From NCBI RefSeq assembly GCF_008123515.1, contig NZ_VSSR01000005.1, positions 128,023-176,858 of the forward strand: a DNA stretch of 48,836 nucleotides, read 5' to 3'. Source of the DNA: Bradyrhizobium cytisi (lineage in GTDB: Bacteria; Pseudomonadota; Alphaproteobacteria; Rhizobiales; Xanthobacteraceae). Position 1 is the stretch's first letter, and each line of letters starts with the position of its first letter. Position numbers and translations under genes: made by a program. The notes beneath the pieces were generated by a model. That model saw only the letters and a list, made by a program, of their open reading frames with translations. It ran no database searches and was not told the origin of the DNA. Below are positions 42,414-48,836 of this stretch, piece after piece.

Positions 42414-43562
42414 ATGCGCAAGACTCTGAGCCTATTTGTACTTGTCGCCGGTGTCTTCGCAGCTCCGGCCGCGCAGGCCGACATCACCATCGGTTTCGTC
42501 ACCTCGCTCAGCGGCAACGGATCGTCGATCGGAATCCCCTATGGGCGCGGCATCAATGCGGCCTATGAATACAAGAAGACCATCAACGGCGAGACCATTC
42601 GCCTGATCCAGCTCGACGACGGCTCCGACCCGTCGGCCGCGACCCGCAATGCGCGCAAGCTCGTGGAAGAAGAGAAGGTCGACCTGCTGATCGGCACCGC
42701 GACCGCCCCCTCGACTATCGCGATGGCGGCGGTGGCGAGCGAGCTGAAAGTGCCGATGATCGCGGTCTCGCCGATCGGCAAGCTGCCGGAAACTCCCGAG
42801 CAGTGGGTGGTGTCGGTGCCGCAGCCGGCCTCCCTGCTCGTCAAGATCGTCGCCGACCGCATGAAGCGCGATGGCATAAAGAATATCGGCTATATCGGCT
42901 TCTCCGACGCATGGGGCGACCTCGTCTACAACGGCGCCAAGGCAGCCGAAGCCGCCGGTGACATCAAGATCCAGACCAACGAGCGATACGCTCGCACCGA
43001 CACTTCGGTCACCGCACAGATCCTGAAGGTGCTTGCCGCCCGGCCGGACGCCGTGCTGGACGGCGGCTCGGGGACGCAAGGCGCGCTGCCTCTCCTCAGC
43101 CTCGCCGACCGCGGCTTCAAGGGCAACACTTACGGCACGGTGGCGCTGGTCAATCCGGACTTCGTCAACGTCGGCGGCAAGGCCGCTGACGGCATCCAGG
43201 TCTCCGCAGGTCCCGTCATCGTGGCCGAGCAGCTTCCCGACGAGCACTTCGCCAAGAAGATCGCGCTGGATTTCCGCAACGTCTACCAGAAGACCCACAA
43301 CATCCCGACCACCGACGGCTTCTCCGCCTACTCCTTCGACGCCTGGCTGATTTTCGCAAACGCCGCCGAGCGCGCGCTCAAGATCGCGAAGCCCGGAACG
43401 GCGGAGTTCCGCACCGCGCTGCGGGACGCGATCCTCAGCACCAAGGAGCTGCCGGGCGTGCATGCCGTCTATAACTTCAAGCCGGGCTCGGTGACCGGCG
43501 TCGACGAGCGCTCGCTCGTCGTGGTGCGCCTGAGCGGCGGCGCCTGGAAGTATGCGCCGTAG
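42414..43562 (+). CDS. Branched-chain-type ABC transporter substrate-binding protein 2
   Basis: The 382-residue protein has a signal peptide (MRKTLSLFVLVAGVFAAPAA, cut after AQA). It is a LivJ-type binding protein: DITIGFVTSLSGNGSSIGIP, IRLIQLDDGSDPSAATRNAR, KVDLLIGTATAPSTIAMAAV, IGFSDAWGDLVYNGAKAAEA and TDGFSAYSFDAWLIFANAAE. It resembles the protein at 36066-37223 throughout. GGAGGAGAAC lies before the ATG. The permease genes follow, so it is the cognate binding protein. The ligand is probably the acid consumed by the acyl-CoA ligase operon, as both share the same boxes. Confidence 0.92.
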   Translation: MRKTLSLFVLVAGVFAAPAAQADITIGFVTSLSGNGSSIGIPYGRGINAAYEYKKTINGETIRLIQLDDGSDPSAATRNARKLVEEEKVDLLIGTATAPSTIAMAAVASELKVPMIAVSPIGKLPETPEQWVVSVPQPASLLVKIVADRMKRDGIKNIGYIGFSDAWGDLVYNGAKAAEAAGDIKIQTNERYARTDTSVTAQILKVLAARPDAVLDGGSGTQGALPLLSLADRGFKGNTYGTVALVNPDFVNVGGKAADGIQVSAGPVIVAEQLPDEHFAKKIALDFRNVYQKTHNIPTTDGFSAYSFDAWLIFANAAERALKIAKPGTAEFRTALRDAILSTKELPGVHAVYNFKPGSVTGVDERSLVVVRLSGGAWKYAP

Positions 43563-43604
43563 TCCGAAGGCGGCAGACAGTCAGGGCGGAGGAACGGCGT
43601 CTCA

Positions 43605-44648
43605 ATGACGAGCGACATCGCAGCCATCCTTGCGATCGACGGGATCGCCACCGGCGCAGTCTATGCGCTGGTGGCGATCGGGACCGTCCTCATCTTCACG
43701 GTGACACGGGTCATCTTCATTCCCTTCGGCGACATCGCCGCGTTCACCGCGCTGACGCTGGCCGCCCTCGATGCGAAGCGCTTTCCGGGCACGGGAGCGC
43801 TGGTCGTCATCCTCGCCTGCCTTGCGACGCTGATCGAGATCATCTCGATGGTACGCTCCGGCGAGCTTCGCTTGCTGCCACGCGCGCTCTTGTTCTATCT
43901 CGCGCTTCCGCTCGCCGTGGTCGGCCTCGCTTGGCTCGCGATGCGCGCCGAGCCGCCGCTCGCCGTCAGGCTCGTGCTTGCCTTGATGCTGATCACGCCG
44001 ATCGCCCCGCTGCTGGATCGGATCGTGTTCCGTCCGATCGCAGACGGAACGGTGCTATTGCTGCTGACGGTCTCCGTCGCTCTGCATTTCGCACTGGTCG
44101 GCCTGGGGCTGCTGTTCTTCGGACCTGAAGGTGTCAGGACCGAACCGCTGACGTCGCTCTCGACCGAACTCGCCGGCGTCCTGATCTCGGGCCAGACCAT
44201 GCTGATCGTGATCGCGGCCCTTGTCTTCTCCGGCCTCCTCTATCTCTTCTTCGACTTCACGCTGGTCGGAAAATCGCTGCGCGCCACCGCCGTGAACCGG
44301 ACCGGCTCCCGCCTGATGGGGATCCGGCCCGCCCGCGCCGGTACCATCGCCTATCTGCTGGGGTCGTTGATGGCGGGCGTCTCCGGAATCCTGATCGCGC
44401 CTGTGAATACTGTGTTCTACGATTCCGGCTTTCTGATCGGCCTCAAGGCCTTCGTCGGCGCCATCGTCGGCGGCATGACCAGCTATCCCGGTGCGGCGAT
44501 CGGCGCCGTCGGCGTCGGCCTCCTCGAAAGCTTTGCGTCCTTCGAGAGCAGCGCGCTGAAGGACGTCATCGTGTTCTCGCTGCTGATCCCGATCCTGATC
44601 TGGCGATCCCTCGCCTCGCTGCATTCCGACGAGGAGATCGAGGAATGA
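43605..44648 (+). CDS. LivH-type permease, long form
   Basis: The 347-residue inner-membrane protein matches LivH permeases in GIATGAVYALVAIGTVLIFT, GDIAAFTALTLAALDAKR, the GKSLRATAVNRTGSRLMGI coupling loop, AYLLGSLMAGVSGILIAP and FVGAIVGGMTSYPGAAIGAV. It is longer than usual (about 290 residues): between the second helix and the conserved middle part there are about 60 extra residues, including EIISMVRSGELRLLPRALLF and another hydrophobic stretch. The next gene overlaps by 4 bp. It forms the channel together with the LivM part of the next protein. Confidence 0.9.
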   Translation: MTSDIAAILAIDGIATGAVYALVAIGTVLIFTVTRVIFIPFGDIAAFTALTLAALDAKRFPGTGALVVILACLATLIEIISMVRSGELRLLPRALLFYLALPLAVVGLAWLAMRAEPPLAVRLVLALMLITPIAPLLDRIVFRPIADGTVLLLLTVSVALHFALVGLGLLFFGPEGVRTEPLTSLSTELAGVLISGQTMLIVIAALVFSGLLYLFFDFTLVGKSLRATAVNRTGSRLMGIRPARAGTIAYLLGSLMAGVSGILIAPVNTVFYDSGFLIGLKAFVGAIVGGMTSYPGAAIGAVGVGLLESFASFESSALKDVIVFSLLIPILIWRSLASLHSDEEIEE

Positions 44649-46414
44649 CGCGCCTTCACGTTCAGCTTGCGGCAATGGCAGCGGTGATGTGCCTCGCGCT
44701 CGCGCCTCTGGTCCTGAGCCCCTTCAGCATCACGCTGATGAACTATATCGGGATCTATTCGCTGGTCGCGATCGGGCTCGCGCTCCTCACCGGCGTCGGC
44801 GGCATCGTGTCGTTCGGACAGGCCGCCTTCGTGGGCATCGCGGCCTATGCCACCGCCTGGGTCTCCGCATTGAACGGGTATTCGCCGTGGCTCGGCCTCG
44901 TCTTTGGCGTTGCGATGACCTGCGCTGTCGCGGCCATCCTCGGCGTCGTCACCTTGCGGCTTCAGGGGCATTTCCTGTCGCTCTCGACCGTCGCATGGGG
45001 CCTTGCGATCGGCTTCCTGTTCGGCAACGTCGAGGGGCTCGGCCGCTTCAACGGCATCTCGTCGATTCCGCCGATCAGCATCGGGGCGTTCGCGCTTGTC
45101 TCGAGCTCGCAGATCTATTTCCTGATCTGGGGCATCGTCGCCGCGGTCCTCCTGCTCGGATACAATTTGCTGGACTCGCGGCTTGGTCGTGCCATGCGCG
45201 CGCTCCGCGGCGGCAACACGCTGGTCGAGAGCCTCGGCATCAACGCCTTCCGGATCAAGCTCGTGACCTTCGTGATCGCAGCCTTCCTGGCCTCGCTCTC
45301 GGGGTGGCTCTACGCTCATATGAGCCGCTTCATCAGCCCGGGCCCGTTCGATGCCGGCATGGGCATCGAATATCTGATGATGTCGATGGTCGGCGGCGCC
45401 GGCAGCCTGCTCGGCGGTGTCGTTGGTGCCGCCGTCGTCACCCTGCTCAAGAACAGCGTGCAGGATTATCTGCCGCTGATCGCCAAGGGCGCTTCCGGAC
45501 AGCTCGAGACCGTCGCCTTCTCCGCATTGTTCATCCTGTTCCTGCAATGGGCGCGGCAGGGCATCGTGCCGTTCGTTGCGCGCTACCTGCCGAAGATCAA
45601 GCGCGAGCGGCCGCAGCCGGCGCCGCCGCTGCCCCGCCGCGCGCAACCGACGCCGGGCGAGATGCTTCTGAAGGTGGACGGCGCCGAGCGCCGGTTCGGC
45701 GGCCTGGTCGCTGTCAACAATGTCAGCTTCGAGGTCCGGTCCGGCGAGATCCTTGCCGTCATCGGCCCGAATGGCGCGGGCAAGAGCACGATGTTCAACT
45801 GCCTGACCGGCGCGCTCAGGGTCAACAAGGGCGAGATCGTCTTTGCGGGGCGCCCCATCACGCATGATGCACAATCCCGCATCGCCAAGGCCGGCGTCGC
45901 GCGGACCTTCCAGCATGTGAAGCTGAGGCCGCGCATGAGCCTGCTGGAAAACGTGATGCTCGGCACCTACGCCCGCACCCGCAGCGGCCTGCTCGCCGGC
46001 GCCTTCCGTCTCAACCAGCGCGAGGAAGCCAGTGCGCGGCACGAGGCGCTGATGCAGCTCGAACGCGTCGGGCTCGGCGAAAAGCCGTTCGAGCTCGCGG
46101 GCAATTTGCCGCTCGGCAACCAGCGCATCCTCGAGATCGCGCGTGCGCTGGCCGCCGACCCGGCGCTGCTGGTGCTGGACGAGCCTGCGGCGGGACTTCG
46201 CCGCCAGGAGAAGCTGCGGCTTGCGGAGCTGCTCAGGTCGCTGCGGGCGGATCACCTGACCATCCTGATCGTCGAGCACGACATGGAGTTCGTGATGTCG
46301 CTGGTCGACCGCATCGTGGTGCTCGATTTCGGCTCAAAACTCTGCGAAGGCGCACCAGCGGCGATCCGCAGCGACGAGCGGGTTCAAGAGGCCTATCTCG
46401 GAGGCGTCGCGTGA
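44645..46414 (+). CDS. LivM-LivG fusion: permease and ATPase in one protein
   Basis: The 589-residue protein joins a LivM permease (about 1-320) to a LivG ATPase (about 340-589). The permease shows IGIYSLVAIGLALLTGVGGI, VSFGQAAFVGIAAYATAW, LRLQGHFLSLSTVAWGLAIG and a coupling loop RALRGGNTLVESLGINAFRI. The ATPase has Walker A GPNGAGKSTMFNCLTG, a Q-loop VARTFQHVKLRPRMSLLENV, the signature LPLGNQRILEIARAL and Walker B LLVLDEPAAGLRRQE, with His in IVEHDMEFV. The signature is LPLGNQ, where most have LPYGxQ. Such fusions are common in rhizobial Liv-type systems. The linker has PQPAPPLPRRAQPTPGE. Confidence 0.93.
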   Translation: MTRLHVQLAAMAAVMCLALAPLVLSPFSITLMNYIGIYSLVAIGLALLTGVGGIVSFGQAAFVGIAAYATAWVSALNGYSPWLGLVFGVAMTCAVAAILGVVTLRLQGHFLSLSTVAWGLAIGFLFGNVEGLGRFNGISSIPPISIGAFALVSSSQIYFLIWGIVAAVLLLGYNLLDSRLGRAMRALRGGNTLVESLGINAFRIKLVTFVIAAFLASLSGWLYAHMSRFISPGPFDAGMGIEYLMMSMVGGAGSLLGGVVGAAVVTLLKNSVQDYLPLIAKGASGQLETVAFSALFILFLQWARQGIVPFVARYLPKIKRERPQPAPPLPRRAQPTPGEMLLKVDGAERRFGGLVAVNNVSFEVRSGEILAVIGPNGAGKSTMFNCLTGALRVNKGEIVFAGRPITHDAQSRIAKAGVARTFQHVKLRPRMSLLENVMLGTYARTRSGLLAGAFRLNQREEASARHEALMQLERVGLGEKPFELAGNLPLGNQRILEIARALAADPALLVLDEPAAGLRRQEKLRLAELLRSLRADHLTILIVEHDMEFVMSLVDRIVVLDFGSKLCEGAPAAIRSDERVQEAYLGGVA

Positions 46415-47124
46415 GCGGAATGTTTTCCATGACGGACGTGACCGTCTGCTACGACAATGTCGAAGCGGTTCGTAACGTGTCGCTGTCGATCGAGGAAGGC
46501 CAGATCGTCACCGTCATCGGCCCGAACGGCGCCGGCAAGACCACGCTCTTGATGGCCGCCATCGGGCTGCTCGCCTCGCGCGGCCGCCTCCTCTTCCAGG
46601 GCAACGACATCGGCAGGATGTCCGTCGAGGATCGCGTCGAGCGCCGGCTGTGCCTGGTGCCGGAGAAGCGCGAGCTGTTCTCCGACATGTCGGTCGCGGA
46701 CAATCTCCTGCTCGGCTCCTACAGCTTGCGCGACCGCTCCGGCGTGCAGAAGACACTGGACGAGGTCTATGATCGCTTTCCGCGCCTGAAGGAACGACAG
46801 CGCCAGGCGGCCGGCACGCTCTCAGGCGGCGAGCGCCAAATGCTCGCACTGGGACGCGCGCTGATGGCCAAGCCGAAGCTGCTCATGCTCGACGAGCCGA
46901 GCCTCGGCCTTGCGCCGCTAATCGTGCGCGAGATCTTTCGCACCATCGCGTCCTTGCGCGACCTCGGCGTGTCGATCCTGCTGGTCGAGCAGAACGCCCG
47001 TGCCGCGCTGGAGACGGCCGACTACGGCTACGTGCTCGAGACGGGCGAGGTCGTGCAGTCCGGCCCCGCCAAGGATCTGATCCACGATCCCAGGCTGATC
47101 ACGGCCTATCTCGGCGGACATTAG
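46411..47124 (+). CDS. LivF-type ATP-binding protein
   Basis: The 237-residue ATPase is the LivF half of the importer. It has Walker A GPNGAGKTTLLMAAIGL, a Q-loop VPEKRELFSDMSVADNLLLG, the signature LSGGERQMLALGRALM, Walker B LLMLDEPSLGLAPLIV and the switch His position as Gln in LLVEQNARAAL, which is normal for LivF. The start is a GTG at 46411 that overlaps the previous stop (GTGA), with GGAGG 7 nt before it. An in-frame ATG at 46420 is an alternative. It ends the transport operon, followed by a stem-loop. Confidence 0.92.
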   Translation: MSGMFSMTDVTVCYDNVEAVRNVSLSIEEGQIVTVIGPNGAGKTTLLMAAIGLLASRGRLLFQGNDIGRMSVEDRVERRLCLVPEKRELFSDMSVADNLLLGSYSLRDRSGVQKTLDEVYDRFPRLKERQRQAAGTLSGGERQMLALGRALMAKPKLLMLDEPSLGLAPLIVREIFRTIASLRDLGVSILLVEQNARAALETADYGYVLETGEVVQSGPAKDLIHDPRLITAYLGGH

Positions 47125-47125
47125 A

Positions 47126-47154
47126 GCGGGCCGGGATCACACCCGGCGGCCCGC
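47126..47154 (+). terminator. Stem-loop after the transport operon
   Basis: GCGGGCC (47126-47132) pairs with GGCCCGC (47148-47154), and inner GGG pairs with CCC, leaving a 3-nt bulge and a short loop. It begins just after the LivF stop. A short run CAACAAAAC follows, without T-run. Confidence 0.5.
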
Positions 47155-47472
47155 GCAACAAAACAATCGAAAACAACCCCATGCACAGTAGCCGGCGACA
47201 GCGATATCAATGGTTTAATCGCTGACATGCGGATTTTACGAAATTCACTTGATCCGTCGGGCAAAACAGTGGCACAATGCCATCATCGCCGCACATGGAG
47301 GTGGCTTGCACCGCCAACTGAAGGTGCGTCTGCCGCCGAACTTGCTCTTCCACGTATTGAATTCTGGCGACTACGTTTCGTCTCGGCGCGTGAATAATTA
47401 GCAGCCGTAAGCGGCGCACGGTAAGGTAGAGAAACCGGCTTTCAGAAATGGACCGGGCGGAGGGAAATCGCC
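47155..47472. other. Intergenic region upstream of the beta-propeller gene
   Basis: No gene is seen in these 318 bp. TTGATC (47249-47254) and CACAAT (47273-47278), 18 nt apart, could be a promoter. TGGCA-CAA-TGCCA at 47270-47282 is a perfect 5-bp inverted repeat overlapping that -10, so it may be an operator. Confidence 0.4.
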
Positions 47473-48639
47473 ATGAACTTGCGCAGTGCTCTTTGTGCCA
47501 CGTGCCTGGTTGGCCTTGCCGCCAACAGTTCGGCAATCGCCGGAACCAACGATATCCTGATCGGACTCGACAACAAGATTACCTATGGTCCCGATGGCCC
47601 GACCAACGGCGCTCCAGGCAATGACGCCGTCATTGTCGTGGATGTCTCCGACCCCGCCAAACCCAGGATCCGTGCCAGCCTGCCGCTCACGAATTCCCTG
47701 CTCGGACCGCCGACCAACCTGCAGATCACACCGGACGGCAAGCTTGGCCTGGTCGCCAATTCCGTGGTCCACGTCCAGGACGGCGACGCCTGGAAATCAG
47801 TCCCGGACGACAAGCTGTACGTCATTGATCTCGCCGCCGATCCGCCGAAACTGATCGACACGGTGACCGTAGGACGGCAGCCGTCCGGCCTCTCGATTTC
47901 CAAGAAGGGCGACCTCGCGTTGATCGCCAACCGGGACGGCAAAAGCGTTTCCGTCGTCTCGATTCAGGGCTCGACGGTCAAACCAGTCGGCGAGGTCCCG
48001 CTGGAGCAGCAGGCTGCCGCCGTTGTCATCGCACCCGACGGCAAGCGCGCTTTTGTCTGCATGAATCTCGTCAACAAGATCGGCGTGCTGGCGATCGATG
48101 GAGAAACGGTGACGTACGACAAGTCGATGGACATTCCATCGGCCCTCAATCCGTACAACATAGACATCACCCCGGACGGCAAATACGTCATCGCCTCGAA
48201 CACCGGCGCACAGAAGAACAACGCCGACGCCGAGGTGATTATCGAAGCGACCGGCCCACATCCCCACGTGGTCGATGTGATGAGCCCTGGGACCGGACCG
48301 GAAGGCTTCGCGATCGCGCCCGATGGAAAGACCGCGGCCACTCCGCTCCTGCTCGGCACTGCGGCCAAGGACAGCGACTGGTTCAAGACCAAGGCCGGCG
48401 AACTCGTGCTGATGTCCATCGGAACCGATGGTAAGCTGACGGTGACGGCGCGCGCGCCGCTCGGCGGCCTCCCGGAAGGCGTCGTCTACAGCGCGAACAG
48501 CGATTACCTGTACGTGGCCAACTATTTCGAAAAGGACCTGCAGGTGTTTCAGCTCGCCGGCGGGAAGCTCACCGAAGTCGGAGGTTCAAGGCTAAAGCTG
48601 CCAGGCCAGCCCGCATCCATGCGCGCGGCGGCGCGGTAG
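47473..48639 (+). CDS. Exported YncE-like beta-propeller protein
   Basis: The 388-residue protein has a signal peptide (MNLRSALCATCLVGLAANSS, cut near AIA at 23). The rest is a seven-bladed propeller with repeated turns: ITPDGKLGLVANS, ISKKGDLALIANRDG, IAPDGKRAFVCMN, ITPDGKYVIASNTG, IAPDGKTAATPL and SANSDYLYVANYF. Repeats of (I/V)-x-PDGK followed by a hydrophobic strand are typical of YncE/YVTN-type propellers. Such exported proteins bind DNA, metal, peptides or quinones in various cases, and no active-site residues can be named. GGAGGGAAATC lies before the ATG. It is transcribed alone, and a link to the transport operon is not evident. Confidence 0.85.
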   Translation: MNLRSALCATCLVGLAANSSAIAGTNDILIGLDNKITYGPDGPTNGAPGNDAVIVVDVSDPAKPRIRASLPLTNSLLGPPTNLQITPDGKLGLVANSVVHVQDGDAWKSVPDDKLYVIDLAADPPKLIDTVTVGRQPSGLSISKKGDLALIANRDGKSVSVVSIQGSTVKPVGEVPLEQQAAAVVIAPDGKRAFVCMNLVNKIGVLAIDGETVTYDKSMDIPSALNPYNIDITPDGKYVIASNTGAQKNNADAEVIIEATGPHPHVVDVMSPGTGPEGFAIAPDGKTAATPLLLGTAAKDSDWFKTKAGELVLMSIGTDGKLTVTARAPLGGLPEGVVYSANSDYLYVANYFEKDLQVFQLAGGKLTEVGGSRLKLPGQPASMRAAAR

Positions 48640-48836
48640 ACCATGCGTCACCCCTGCGCCGGCCCGGAAGCATGGAAGAGCGCTGCCGCCGCCGAGCCGC
48701 GCCGATGGTTACGGGCCAGACGAGCCCGGCAGCCCGCTCTTACTCTTTGCGGCCTTCGTCCAGGAACGCCTGAACCGGAATTACAGCGACAGTGCGCTCA
48801 ATCGCGCTCGCGTCCAATTAAGTGCACTGAAGATCA
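48640..48836. other. Right-edge region, no gene assigned
   Basis: Two plus frames remain open to the window edge: one from an ATG at 48643, and another containing LLLFAAFVQERLNRNYSDSA near the end. Neither has a ribosome site or a recognised family, so none is called. No terminator is clear after the propeller gene. Confidence 0.4.

Noticed and set aside
42065..42568. Open frame ahead of and over the start of the second binding-protein gene
   Set aside because: It overlaps a clear signal peptide gene in another frame and has no protein-like pattern.
44483..46279. Long minus-strand open frame opposite the LivM-LivG fusion
   Set aside because: Asp/Arg/Gln/His-rich composition without motifs; the plus frame has clear transporter motifs, so this is a GC-rich shadow.
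48643..48836. Plus frames open to the right edge of the window
   Set aside because: Two frames are open at once, with no ribosome site or family match, so neither can be supported.

Overview
The window looks like chromosome of a high-GC alphaproteobacterium of the Rhizobiales, most likely Bradyrhizobium or a close relative. This rests on protein character (rhizobial rha operon layout, PrsDE-like type I secretion, Liv-type uptake beside acyl-CoA genes), not on a marker gene; no rRNA, tRNA, insertion sequence or CRISPR array was seen.

Region 1 (1-21 kb) is an exopolysaccharide and protein-export region. At the left edge lies the 5' part of a HlyB-type ABC exporter gene with a peptidase-like N-domain (minus strand). 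A plus-strand operon follows: GT4 glycosyltransferase, a Sec-exported glycosidase-like protein, an O-antigen ligase/polymerase-like membrane protein, a Wzc-like co-polymerase/ATPase, a nucleotidyltransferase-thymidylate-kinase-like fusion, a second P-loop kinase and a Wzx-type flippase. Then come an exported DsrE-like protein (minus), a membrane-anchored coiled-coil/Sel1 protein, a TAXI-type binding protein and a small exported VasI-like protein. On the minus strand, a second copy of the glycosidase-like domain, without a Sec signal but with a Gly/Ser/Thr-rich linker, a natural hexahistidine and a distinct C-terminal tail, sits directly upstream of a PrtD/PrsD-type ABC exporter and a HlyD-type adaptor. 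The layout recalls PrsDE export of polysaccharide glycanases in rhizobia.

Region 2 (21-32 kb) is a complete L-rhamnose uptake and catabolism locus: rhaI and rhaD on minus, divergent from rhaR-rhaT-rhaP-rhaQ-rhaS-rhaK on plus. The usual mutarotase gene rhaU is not between rhaQ and rhaK. A 9-bp inverted repeat in the divergent promoter region is the best operator candidate.

Region 3 (32-47 kb) is an acyl-CoA catabolic module of unknown substrate: acyl-CoA dehydrogenase and RidA protein (minus); MarR regulator (plus); a seven-gene minus operon (Asp/Glu-racemase-like, Ohr/OsmC, thiolase-like, DUF35-SDR fusion, cyclase, branched-chain-type binding protein, acyl-CoA ligase); and a plus operon for a Liv-type ABC importer with its own binding protein and a fused permease-ATPase. 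Three near-identical 23-bp AT-rich boxes (33625, 41831, 42023) lie in the two divergent promoter regions and probably bind the MarR protein, tying all three transcription units together. The thiolase-like protein lacks the visible catalytic residues of thiolases and is translationally coupled to the DUF35-SDR fusion, which suggests an Ltp2-like retro-aldolase instead of a thiolase.

The window closes with an exported beta-propeller protein (47.5-48.6 kb).
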